Shown one piece after another: positions 1 to 7,680 of a stretch of 39,333 nt of DNA. Position 1 is the stretch's first letter, and every line of letters starts with the position of its first letter. A model generated the notes under the pieces. It made no database searches. It was not told the origin of the DNA and saw only the letters and a program-made list of their open reading frames with translations. Location: NCBI GenBank assembly GCA_945875935.1, contig CAMCNE010000011.1:1-39333 (forward strand). Direction: 5' to 3'. The stretch is from Bordetella parapertussis (GTDB lineage Bacteria > Pseudomonadota > Gammaproteobacteria > Burkholderiales > Burkholderiaceae_C). The translations under genes were made by a program, and so were the position numbers.

Positions 1-408
1 CTGGGCATCGCCGAGCGCATCACCTTCACCGGCATGCTCAGTGGCGATCTCAAGTGGTCGGCCCTGCAGGCAGCCGAGGTGTTTGTGCTGCCATCGCATC
101 AGGAAAACTTCGGCATTGCCGTGGTCGAGGCGCTGGCCATGGGCGTGCCGGTGCTCATCTCAGACAAGGTCAACATCTGGCGCGAGATCGTGGCCGACGA
201 TGCCGGCATGGCCGAAGCCGACACGCCAGACGGCACCACGAAGTTGCTGCGCCGCTGGCTGGCGCTGGACACTCAGGCCAGGCTGCAGATGAAGCTGCAG
301 GCCGCGGGCTGCTATCAGCGGCACTTTCACATGTCAGCGGCGGCACAAAGGCTGCTCGACACCATCACACCGCACCTGTGTGGCGGCAACGCACCCGCCG
401 CAACTTGA
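1..408 (+). CDS. Glycosyltransferase family 4, C-terminal part (truncated by window edge)
   Basis: The reading frame is open from base 1, so the start lies outside the window; about 135 C-terminal residues are visible. The segment PSHQENFGIAVVEALAMGVP is the nucleotide-sugar-binding E-x7-E region of GT4 (GT-B fold) glycosyltransferases, followed by the usual C-terminal helices. It probably transfers a sugar from an NDP-sugar to a lipid-linked glycan at the cytoplasmic face. It lies on the same strand as, and 79 bp before, an operon containing exopolysaccharide export genes, so a role in that polysaccharide is likely. A hairpin after it may separate the two transcripts. The sugar and acceptor cannot be told from the sequence. 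Confidence 0.88.
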   Translation: MGIAERITFTGMLSGDLKWSALQAAEVFVLPSHQENFGIAVVEALAMGVPVLISDKVNIWREIVADDAGMAEADTPDGTTKLLRRWLALDTQARLQMKLQAAGCYQRHFHMSAAAQRLLDTITPHLCGGNAPAAT

Positions 409-420
409 CACATTGATTCA

Positions 421-440
421 CAGCCTTGCCACAAAGGCTG
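421..440 (+). terminator. Intergenic hairpin, possible weak terminator
   Basis: A perfect 7-bp inverted repeat CAGCCTT/AAGGCTG with a 6-nt loop (GCCACA) lies between the glycosyltransferase stop and the ExbB-like gene. No T-tract follows, so it is a poor intrinsic terminator. It may instead mark a transcript boundary or an mRNA-processing site. Confidence 0.35.
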
Positions 441-487
441 AATACCCTCGCGGGTTGTCCCTTAGTTCACGGTTCTCATCGGTGGTC

Positions 488-2281
488 ATGAAAAAAATCC
501 TTGTTCTTGGCCTTGCGCTGATCGGCCTTGTTTTCTCTTCCGTGTCTCAAGCGGCCTGGAATGCCGACTGGCCTCAGCGCCTGAAGATTGGGCTCAACAC
601 CACGGCTGAAGGCTTGCCGATTGCAGCCGGTGTCGACAACGTTCCGGTGCTCGTGCGTTTGCACACCGGCAACTTCCAGTTCGTTGAGGCCAAGCCCGAC
701 GGCTCCGACCTGCGCTTCATTGCCGGCGACGACAAGACGCCGCTCAAGCACCACATCGAAAAGTTCGACAGCCTGAACGAGTTGGCGCTGGTGTGGGTGC
801 AAGTGCCCAAGCTGCTGCCTGGCACCAAGGATGAATTCATCTGGCTGTATTACGGCAACCAGGCTGCCGCTGTGGCCGACGATGCCAAGGGCACCTACGA
901 CGCCACCCAGGCTTTGGTTTATCACTTCAGCGAGCGTGAAGCCGCGCCGCAAGATTCCACGGCCAACGCCAACCACGCGGCGCGTTCGACAGCGCGGGTC
1001 AACGGCGCTGGCCTGATCGGTGCGGGTCTCACGTTCGATGCGGTTTCTGAGCTGGCCTTGCCTGCGACGCCATCGCTCAAGTCGAACACCAACGGCCTGA
1101 CGCTGTCGATGTGGCTCAAGCCGGTCGATGCCGCCGACGCGCCGATCTACACCCAGACCGAAGGCGCGAGCCCGCTGACGGTGTCGATCCGTGGCGGCAT
1201 GCTGGTGGCGCAGTCAGGCACGCTCACCGCCACCACAACCGCACCTGTGAACGCAGGTGCCTGGCAGCACGTGGCGGTGGTGGCCAAGGACGGCCTGGCC
1301 ATCTATGTGAACGGTGTTGAGGCGGCTCGTGCAGCCGGCAGCGTGCCTGACATGGAAGGCGCAGCCATTCTGGGCAAGGGCTTCAAGGGCGACATCGACG
1401 AGCTCGAGGTGTCCACCACCGCACGCTCGGCCGACTGGATCAAGACGGCCGCGCAATCGCAAGGCTCTGACCAGAAGCTGGTGAGCTACGGCGCGGTCGA
1501 AGGCGAGGGTGAAGGCGACAGCGGCCCGTCGTACATCAAGATTTTGCTGGGTGCAGTGACGCTGGACGGCTGGATCGTGATCGGCATCCTGGGCGTGATG
1601 TTCGTGCTGAGCTTGATCGTCATGTACGTCAAGGTGAAATTCGTTCGCACAGCAGCCGATGAAAACAAGCTGTTCATGAAGGACTTCGACAAGCTGATCA
1701 CCAGCATCGACCCCAACAAGACGCTGGCTGAAAGCGCGATCACCGACTCAGAGTTTGCAGGCGCTAAAGGTAAGGGTAGGGGCAAGGGCAAGGGCAAGAA
1801 GGCTGGCCCCTACGGGCAGTCCCAGCTGTACCGGCTGTATGTGTCGGGCGTGACCGAGCTGCAAATGCGCTTTGATGTCTACCGCGCCAAGGGCATTCCG
1901 CTGCAGATGTCGGCGGCGTCGCTGAGCGCCATTCGCGCCACGGTTGAGGCCACCATGATCCGCGAGATCCAGCGCCTCAACAGCCAGATGGTGGTGCTGA
2001 CCATTTCGATTGCGGGCGGCCCATTCCTCGGGCTGCTCGGCACGGTGGTGGGCGTGATGATCACCTTTGCTGCCATTGCCGCAGCCGGTGACGTGAACGT
2101 GAACGCCATCGCCCCGGGTATCGCGGCCGCGCTGGTCGCCACAGTGGCCGGTTTGGCGGTGGCCATCCCGGCGCTGTTTGCCTACAACTACCTGATCGGT
2201 CGCATCCAGGCACTTACCGCGGACATGCAGGTGTTCGTGGACGAGCTGACCACCCGCATCGCAGAGAACCACTCGGTTTAA
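488..2281 (+). CDS. ExbB/TolQ/MotA-type proton channel with N-terminal DUF2341 and LamG (lectin-like) domains
   Basis: 597 aa from the ATG at 488, which starts a clear signal peptide (MKKILVLGLALIGLVFSSVSQA). An upstream in-frame ATG at 380 would bury that signal and overlap the previous gene. Residues about 38-128 match DUF2341 and about 180-325 look like a LamG/concanavalin-like sandwich, both placed in the periplasm. A membrane segment follows at about 350-383, then a cytoplasmic loop with a Gly-Lys tract at about 424-440, then the two conserved ExbB helices at about 501-531 and 540-571. Plain ExbB is about 240 aa, so the N-terminal half is an added sensor or binding module. It should work with the ExbD and TonB genes directly downstream to convert proton-motive force into outer-membrane work. 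The ligand is unknown; a glycan is an inference from the fold and the operon. Confidence 0.88.
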   Translation: MKKILVLGLALIGLVFSSVSQAAWNADWPQRLKIGLNTTAEGLPIAAGVDNVPVLVRLHTGNFQFVEAKPDGSDLRFIAGDDKTPLKHHIEKFDSLNELALVWVQVPKLLPGTKDEFIWLYYGNQAAAVADDAKGTYDATQALVYHFSEREAAPQDSTANANHAARSTARVNGAGLIGAGLTFDAVSELALPATPSLKSNTNGLTLSMWLKPVDAADAPIYTQTEGASPLTVSIRGGMLVAQSGTLTATTTAPVNAGAWQHVAVVAKDGLAIYVNGVEAARAAGSVPDMEGAAILGKGFKGDIDELEVSTTARSADWIKTAAQSQGSDQKLVSYGAVEGEGEGDSGPSYIKILLGAVTLDGWIVIGILGVMFVLSLIVMYVKVKFVRTAADENKLFMKDFDKLITSIDPNKTLAESAITDSEFAGAKGKGRGKGKGKKAGPYGQSQLYRLYVSGVTELQMRFDVYRAKGIPLQMSAASLSAIRATVEATMIREIQRLNSQMVVLTISIAGGPFLGLLGTVVGVMITFAAIAAAGDVNVNAIAPGIAAALVATVAGLAVAIPALFAYNYLIGRIQALTADMQVFVDELTTRIAENHSV

Positions 2282-2291
2282 GGAGCTCACG

Positions 2292-2696
2292 ATGAAGATG
2301 CAAGAAGGCGGCAAGGCCTACGACGAGATCAACGTCGTGCCCATGCTCGACCTGTCCTACGTGCTGCTGGTGATCTTCATCATCATGACCACCGCGTCGG
2401 TCCAGGGCATCAAGGTGAACCTGCCCAAAGCCAGCGCCGCGCCCAGCCTGGCCAAGCCGCAGACCAAGGCGATCACGATCCGTGACGACGGCCAGGTGTT
2501 TCTTGACACCTACCCGGTGACCATGCAAGAACTTGAAGACCGCCTGCGCCAGCTCAAGGCGGTGAACCCAAGCTTTCCGGTGGTGATCAAGGGCGATGCC
2601 AAGGTGCACTACGAAAAGGTGGTCGATGTGCTCGACCTGATGGGACGCCTTGACATCACGCAGCTCGGCCTGGTGACCCAGCGCTTGGTCAAGTAA
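2292..2696 (+). CDS. ExbD/TolR-family biopolymer transport protein
   Basis: 134 aa, with a strong ribosome-binding site (AAGGAG) 10 bp after the ExbB-like gene. It has the short cytoplasmic N-terminus, a single membrane helix at about 18-38 and the periplasmic C-terminal domain of ExbD. Asp20, in the motif PMLDLSYVLLVIFI, is the proton-conducting aspartate of the family. It forms the stator with the upstream ExbB-like channel and drives the TonB encoded next. Length is normal for ExbD. Assignment to ExbD rather than TolR rests on the TonB neighbour. Confidence 0.94.
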   Translation: MKMQEGGKAYDEINVVPMLDLSYVLLVIFIIMTTASVQGIKVNLPKASAAPSLAKPQTKAITIRDDGQVFLDTYPVTMQELEDRLRQLKAVNPSFPVVIKGDAKVHYEKVVDVLDLMGRLDITQLGLVTQRLVK

Positions 2697-2716
2697 ACGA
2701 CCGAACTGCGACCCGC

Positions 2717-3397
2717 ATGAACCAAGAAGAAGACGACGAGGGCAGCTCGCGCGGCGAATGGATACGCAAGGGCGTCCTGGTGTTGCTGGCGGTGGGCCTG
2801 ATGGCCGCAGCCGTTGTGTTCATGATCAAGTTCCTCGACGGATCGCCCAAGAAAAAAACGGGCATCCAGCAGATCGCGGTGCTCAAGCAGCCTCCGCCAC
2901 CACCGCCCAAGCCGCCTGAAAAGCTGCCCGAGCCGCCGAAAGTAAAAGAAGAAGTCAAGATCGACGAGCCCAAGGACGACCCCAAGCCCGCCGATGAAAA
3001 GCCTGCTGACGACAAACCGTCGTCTGACAAGCCTTTGGGCGTGGACGCCGAAGGCGGCGCGGGCTCTGACGGTTTCGGGCTGGCCGGCAACAAGGGCGGT
3101 CGCGACTACCTGACCACCGGAGGTGGCAACGGTGCGTACTACACCGGCATGCTGCAGCGCCACTTCTTCGAGGCGCTGTCGCGCAACCGCAAGATGCTCA
3201 AAGACGAGTTCCGCGTCGTCGTCAAGGTCTGGTTGGGTGATGACGGCCGCGTCCAAAAAGCCGACATCGTCAGCGGCTCGGGCAACGCCCAGGTCGACGA
3301 CATGATCCAGATCACCCTGCTCGAGATGAATCCCCTCAAGGACGTGCCACCGAGCTCGATGCGTCCGATGCAACTGCGGCTGAGCAATCGCTCGTGA
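2717..3397 (+). CDS. TonB-family energy transducer
   Basis: 226 aa with the classic layout: cytoplasmic tail, one membrane helix at about 19-40, a proline/lysine-rich periplasmic spacer (about 55-100, rich in PPPPPP and KP), a short Gly-rich stretch, and a TonB C-terminal alpha/beta domain (about 135-226). It lies 20 bp after exbD. TonB normally contacts the TonB box of an outer-membrane receptor. No TonB-dependent receptor is encoded here; the next gene is a porin, so the outer-membrane partner may be that porin or a receptor elsewhere. The N-terminal tail is unusually acidic and hydrophilic before the helix. Confidence 0.92.
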   Translation: MNQEEDDEGSSRGEWIRKGVLVLLAVGLMAAAVVFMIKFLDGSPKKKTGIQQIAVLKQPPPPPPKPPEKLPEPPKVKEEVKIDEPKDDPKPADEKPADDKPSSDKPLGVDAEGGAGSDGFGLAGNKGGRDYLTTGGGNGAYYTGMLQRHFFEALSRNRKMLKDEFRVVVKVWLGDDGRVQKADIVSGSGNAQVDDMIQITLLEMNPLKDVPPSSMRPMQLRLSNRS

Positions 3398-3420
3398 CGC
3401 CACACCCGAACTGACTGAAC

Positions 3421-5004
3421 ATGAAGCTCAATCTCCGCGGCCTGACCCTTGCCATCCTTGGTGCGCTTTGCACGCTGCCTGCAGCCGCTGCGCAAGATGC
3501 AGACATCGACTCGGTGCGTGCCGCCACCTCCAAGCTCATCAGCCAACTGGTTGAACAGGGCGTGCTGACCCGGGACAAGGGCAGTGCCTTGCTCGACGAA
3601 GTCTCGAAGCCCGCCGCTGCACCGAAGGGCTCAGCGGCAGCCGGTTCATCCAAGTCGGCCGGCGCCACGCCTGGCACGGTGCGCGTGCCTTACATCCCCG
3701 AATACGTTCGCAACGAGATGAAGGAAGAAATTCGCCTCGAGCTGGCGGCACAGGCCTTCCGCGAAGGCTGGACGGGACCGAACTCGGTGCCGGCCTGGGT
3801 GCGCAACATGGAGTGGGAGGGTGATCTGCGCATGCGCACGCAGCTCGATCGCTTTGCCAGCGGCAATGCCACCAACATCTACGACATCAACTCGACCAAC
3901 AGCAATCGCGCGATCACCTTGCTCAACTCGACCGAAGACCGCGACCGGCTGCGCTTTCGCGCGCGCCTCGGCATGACGGTGAAGATCGATGAAAACTGGT
4001 CTGGTGGGTTCCGATTGGCCACCGGCAGTGCCAACGATCCGCTGTCGTCCAACCAGACGCTGGGCAATTTTGAAAACCGCTACACGGTGCTGGCCGATCG
4101 CGCCTACATCCGCTATCGCTATGCCGATCAGTTCAACGTGGTGATGGGGCGCTTTGGCAACCCGTGGTTCAGCACCGACATGATGTGGGCCAACGACCTG
4201 AGCTTTGACGGTGTGGCCGCGCAGTGGACGCCGGCGATCACGCCCGACTGGCGCGGCTTCGTGACGTTGGGTGCGCTGCCGGTGCAAGAGGTGCAGCTGT
4301 CTTCGGCCGACAAGTGGCTGCTGGGTGCCCAGGTGGGTGCCACCTTGTCGGGCTCGCCGCAGGACATTCGAGCCAAGGTGGGCCTGGCCTATTACTCTTA
4401 CAAGAACATGGAGGGTGAACTCAGCCCAGCAGGCTCCACGGCCAACGAGTTCACCGCGCCTCAGTTCGTGCAAAAGGGCAATACCTACTACCAGATCTCT
4501 TCGGACCCGACGAGGCCGCTGTATGGCCTGGCTGCCGAGTACCAGCTGATCGACCTGACCGGTCAAATCGACTTTCCGTCTTACGCGGGCAAACGCCTGA
4601 TCTTCACGGGTGACTACGCTCGTAACGTGGGCTTCAACAGCAACGACGTGACCGCCCGCACGGGTCTGGTGGTTGACGGTGAAACCGGCGCAACCTCAAA
4701 CGTGGATGGTCAGGTCAATGCGTATCACGTGCGCGCGGCCTTCGGCGATGTCGACTTGAAAAAGGCGCACGACTGGCAGGTGTTCGTCGCCTACAAGCGG
4801 GTTGAGCGCGATGCCGTGCTGGATGCGTTCACCGACAGCGATTTCCATCTGGGCGGCACCGACACCAGGGGCTACATCCTGGGCGGCAGCTACGGTGTGG
4901 CGAAGAACACCTACCTCACGTTTCGCTACCTGAGCGCCGACGAGATCTCGGGTCCAGCGTTGGGCATCGACGTCTTCCAGTTCGATCTCAACGTGAAGTT
5001 CTGA
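3421..5004 (+). CDS. Putative outer-membrane porin (Porin_5-like)
   Basis: 527 aa. A signal peptide ends near ...LPAAAA, followed by a helical segment (about 25-60) and then alternating beta-strand sequence rich in aromatics, ending in a C-terminal Phe (FDLNVKF), the signature of BAM-assembled barrels. The composition and N-terminal helix resemble the Porin_5 putative porin family, which often travels with exbB-exbD-tonB genes. Its stop codon shares one base with the start of the next gene (TGATG), so the two are translationally coupled. The substrate is unknown. Operon context points to passage of a polysaccharide fragment or small solute, which is inference. Confidence 0.85.
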   Translation: MKLNLRGLTLAILGALCTLPAAAAQDADIDSVRAATSKLISQLVEQGVLTRDKGSALLDEVSKPAAAPKGSAAAGSSKSAGATPGTVRVPYIPEYVRNEMKEEIRLELAAQAFREGWTGPNSVPAWVRNMEWEGDLRMRTQLDRFASGNATNIYDINSTNSNRAITLLNSTEDRDRLRFRARLGMTVKIDENWSGGFRLATGSANDPLSSNQTLGNFENRYTVLADRAYIRYRYADQFNVVMGRFGNPWFSTDMMWANDLSFDGVAAQWTPAITPDWRGFVTLGALPVQEVQLSSADKWLLGAQVGATLSGSPQDIRAKVGLAYYSYKNMEGELSPAGSTANEFTAPQFVQKGNTYYQISSDPTRPLYGLAAEYQLIDLTGQIDFPSYAGKRLIFTGDYARNVGFNSNDVTARTGLVVDGETGATSNVDGQVNAYHVRAAFGDVDLKKAHDWQVFVAYKRVERDAVLDAFTDSDFHLGGTDTRGYILGGSYGVAKNTYLTFRYLSADEISGPALGIDVFQFDLNVKF

Positions 5005-5696
5005 TGTCGCAGCGCACCCTCATGAAAGCAGGCCTGATGGTCCGATCCGCACTCGTCGCGCTGGGTCTCGCGCTGGCAGCCAGTGGCGCGATGGCTGAGC
5101 AGACACCGGCTGAAAAAGCGGCGCGCCGCGCGCAGCTTCAGTTGCAAAACCTGCAGCAGCAGTTGCAAGAAGCTCAGGCCGCCAAGTCCAAGGTCGAGTC
5201 GGACAAGGCTGCTGTCGACCAGCAACTGGGCGAGCAAACCACCCAGGCCGAGCAACTCAAGACATCGATCAGCAAGCTCGAAGCCAGGCTCAGGGCTTCA
5301 GAAAAAGCCCGCGCGGAATTGACCGCCAACGTGAAGTCGCTGGAAAAGCAGCTGGCTGATGAGAAACTCAGCCATGAACAGGCACTGGCCCAAAAGGCCC
5401 GTGAGCTGGCTCAGTACACCAAGCTGCGAGATGAGCAGCAGGCCCAGTTGCAGCGCAAGCACGACGATCAGGTCGCGCTGGTTGCCGATTGCACCAGCAA
5501 GAATGGCAAGCTGCTGCATCTGAATGTGGAACTGCTCAACCGCTACCGCAACAAGTCGGTCACCGACGTGATCAAACAACGCGAACCCGTGCTGGGCATG
5601 GGCGATGTCGAAATGTTCAACATGGTTCAGGACTACCGCGACAAGGCCGACGCCGAGCGTTTCACACCGCCCGCTGCGCCCACACCCAACAAGTAA
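5004..5696 (+). CDS. Periplasmic coiled-coil protein of unknown function
   Basis: 230 aa with a signal peptide (hydrophobic core at about 13-30, ending ...SGAMA). Residues about 35-150 are almost entirely Gln/Glu/Lys/Ala-rich heptads, a long coiled coil. A short conserved-looking C-terminal portion (about 155-215) contains a single Cys and ends in a Pro-rich tail. The start overlaps the porin stop by one base, which suggests the two products are made in fixed ratio and may interact, for example as a periplasmic tether between the porin and the envelope. I do not recognise a catalytic domain. Confidence 0.75.
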   Translation: MSQRTLMKAGLMVRSALVALGLALAASGAMAEQTPAEKAARRAQLQLQNLQQQLQEAQAAKSKVESDKAAVDQQLGEQTTQAEQLKTSISKLEARLRASEKARAELTANVKSLEKQLADEKLSHEQALAQKARELAQYTKLRDEQQAQLQRKHDDQVALVADCTSKNGKLLHLNVELLNRYRNKSVTDVIKQREPVLGMGDVEMFNMVQDYRDKADAERFTPPAAPTPNK

Positions 5697-5705
5697 GGCA
5701 ACGAC

Positions 5706-6437
5706 ATGTCTGACGGGTGCTTTGTGAGTGTTCTGCCGCGCATGCGCCTTGCATTTGCGCTGGTTGGGCTGTGCGTGCTGTCTGCTTGTTCGAGCCTGCC
5801 CGAAATGCCTTTCATCAACGAAGCGCCGGTCGTCAAGGTGTCGCCAGGCGCGCCGGCCAGCGGCCTGCCTTACAACGCGGCCGCGGTCCCTGGTGCAGCG
5901 GCCAGCGGCCCGAGCAAATGGGGCGACAACATCGAGCGCGTGGCGGTCATCGACCCGGCCTATGTGATCGGGCCTGAAGACGCCCTGGACATTGCGGTGT
6001 GGAAAGACGAGACGCTCAAGGGCACGGTGCTGGTGCGGCCCGATGGCGGTATTTCTTTCCCACTGGCCGGTGACTTTGTGGTGGCCGGCATGACGGCCGT
6101 ACAGGCCCGTGACGAGCTGGTCAAGCGGCTCGAAAAATTCATTCCCGAGCCGGTGGTTACCGTGGCCGTGGTGAAGGTGTCGAGTTACCACATCTATGTG
6201 CTGGGCCGGGTGAACAAGCCTGGTGAGTTGCTCGTGGGCCGCAACATCGACGTGCTGCAGGCGCTGACGCTGGCCGGTGGCCTGACGCCGTTTGCGTCTG
6301 AGGACGGCATACGCGTCATTCGCAAGGTGGACAACCTGACGATCTCGATCCCGTTCCAGTACTCCAAGGTGAGAAAAGGCGTGGATCTGACGCAGAACAT
6401 CACGCTGAAAAGCGGAGACGTGCTGCTTGTGCCGTGA
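5706..6437 (+). CDS. Polysaccharide export lipoprotein, Wza/EpsE family
   Basis: 243 aa. A lipoprotein signal ends at the lipobox LSAC. The start at 5706 has an AAGG ribosome site at suitable distance; an alternative ATG at 5742 would also leave an intact lipobox. After the Cys there is a Poly_export domain (about 85-165, beginning YVIGPEDALDIAVW) and an SLBB-type domain (about 170-243, beginning YHIYVLGRVNKPGELL). Proteins of this family form the outer-membrane secretion channel for capsule or exopolysaccharide, usually as octamers. It is shorter than E. coli Wza (about 380 aa), as is usual for the EpsE group, which has fewer SLBB repeats. It overlaps the next gene by 4 bp. Confidence 0.92.
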   Translation: MSDGCFVSVLPRMRLAFALVGLCVLSACSSLPEMPFINEAPVVKVSPGAPASGLPYNAAAVPGAAASGPSKWGDNIERVAVIDPAYVIGPEDALDIAVWKDETLKGTVLVRPDGGISFPLAGDFVVAGMTAVQARDELVKRLEKFIPEPVVTVAVVKVSSYHIYVLGRVNKPGELLVGRNIDVLQALTLAGGLTPFASEDGIRVIRKVDNLTISIPFQYSKVRKGVDLTQNITLKSGDVLLVP

Positions 6438-7648
6438 CCCCATCAGGGCGGCCCATCCAACGGTTTGCCGGGCCCTGCTCAAGTCGTCCGCATTGGCGCT
6501 TGATCTGCCTGGCGGCGACGCTGGCACCGGCCTTCTCGGCGAATGCCGGTCAGTGGTCGGTCGAGAGTTCGGTCAGCTCCAGCCTTAATTCCAACGACAA
6601 CATCAACCTCGCTCCGCAGTCGACTGGCACCGTGAACAGCCTCAACCTCTCTGGTTCCTTGAATGCCTCTCGCAAGGTCGAAGACATGTCGACGGTGCTG
6701 GGCTTGAGCACCACACGCGTGGCGCAGTGGGGCGACTCGAATGCCGGCGGGGGCGGCGACCGCTTCGACGGCAACGCCAGCTTGTCGCAGTCAGTGACCA
6801 TTGAGCGGAACACCTTCTCGGTGAACGCGGGCTATTCGCAGGACTTCAACAACAACGTGCAAACGGCCGACGTGGCCGTGGCGCCCGGACAGCGGCGCAC
6901 GGCAAACTACGGCGCATCGTGGTCGCACTCGCTGACCGAGCGATTGAGCACCTCGCTGTCAGTGTCTTCCCAGCGTTCTTGGTATTCGCAAGCAGCGCCC
7001 GGCACCGTCAATTTCACCAACGGCAGTTGGGGCGGCGGGCTGAACTATCTGCTGACCGAGATCGACACGCTGAGCCTGAATCTGTCGACCTCGGAATACC
7101 GTCCGGACACTGGCGGCGACCAATCGACGACCGAACAGTGGTCGATCGGGATCTCGCGCCAGTGGAGCGAGCAGTGGAGCTCGCAGGTGTCGGCGGGCAA
7201 GTACCGCACCAGCCGCAGCCTGCAGCCCACGTCCAGCGGCTTGCAGTACAGCACTTCGCACAGCTTCGCCTTTGATGAGTCGACTTCGCTGTCGTTTTCG
7301 TCCAGCCGGGGTGAGCAGCCCAGCGGCGCGGGCGAGGTGCTGCTCAATGAGTCGGTGAGCTTGGCTGCCAACTACGGCTTCACCGAGACCATGAGCGGCG
7401 GGGTCAACTACAACCTGTCCAAGAACACAGGTCAACTCGGTGTGAACGCGGCTGGTTTGTTTCAGGGCGATTCGAGGCAGCGGTCTTATGGCGCCACGCT
7501 GTCGAAGCAACTGTCGCCCGACGTCAGCCTTGGGCTTTCTTATTTGCTGACTCAGGCCGATAACGTGGGTGCGAGCAACTCGGCGCGCTCCAACTCGGTG
7601 AGCATTTCGCTCACCTACAACTTTCCGACCGTCACCGCCTCCCGCTGA
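6434..7648 (+). CDS. Outer-membrane beta-barrel protein of exopolysaccharide operons (EpsL-like)
   Basis: 404 aa starting with GTG in a GTGA overlap with the preceding stop. It has a long signal peptide ending ...FSANA, then mature sequence made of Ser/Thr/Asn-rich amphipathic strands (for example SVESSVSSSLNSNDNINLAP), with no soluble enzymatic domain. The pattern matches the outer-membrane barrels found in EpsE-EpsF-EpsG-type and exosortase-linked polysaccharide operons. It probably acts as an accessory outer-membrane pore or structural element for export. It does not end in a canonical Phe (ends TVTASR), so BAM recognition is less obvious. The family assignment is by composition and context. 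Confidence 0.78.
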   Translation: MTPSGRPIQRFAGPCSSRPHWRLICLAATLAPAFSANAGQWSVESSVSSSLNSNDNINLAPQSTGTVNSLNLSGSLNASRKVEDMSTVLGLSTTRVAQWGDSNAGGGGDRFDGNASLSQSVTIERNTFSVNAGYSQDFNNNVQTADVAVAPGQRRTANYGASWSHSLTERLSTSLSVSSQRSWYSQAAPGTVNFTNGSWGGGLNYLLTEIDTLSLNLSTSEYRPDTGGDQSTTEQWSIGISRQWSEQWSSQVSAGKYRTSRSLQPTSSGLQYSTSHSFAFDESTSLSFSSSRGEQPSGAGEVLLNESVSLAANYGFTETMSGGVNYNLSKNTGQLGVNAAGLFQGDSRQRSYGATLSKQLSPDVSLGLSYLLTQADNVGASNSARSNSVSISLTYNFPTVTASR

Positions 7649-7680
7649 GCTGTCACCCCATCACCCGAATAATCCGATCC

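Noticed and set aside
380..487. Earlier ATG start for the ExbB-like protein
   Set aside because: It would overlap the glycosyltransferase end and place 36 unrelated residues before an evident signal peptide.
5298..6527. Minus-strand frame of 409 codons across the Wza-like gene
   Set aside because: It spans three sense genes including an unmistakable export lipoprotein; no signal or domain is visible.
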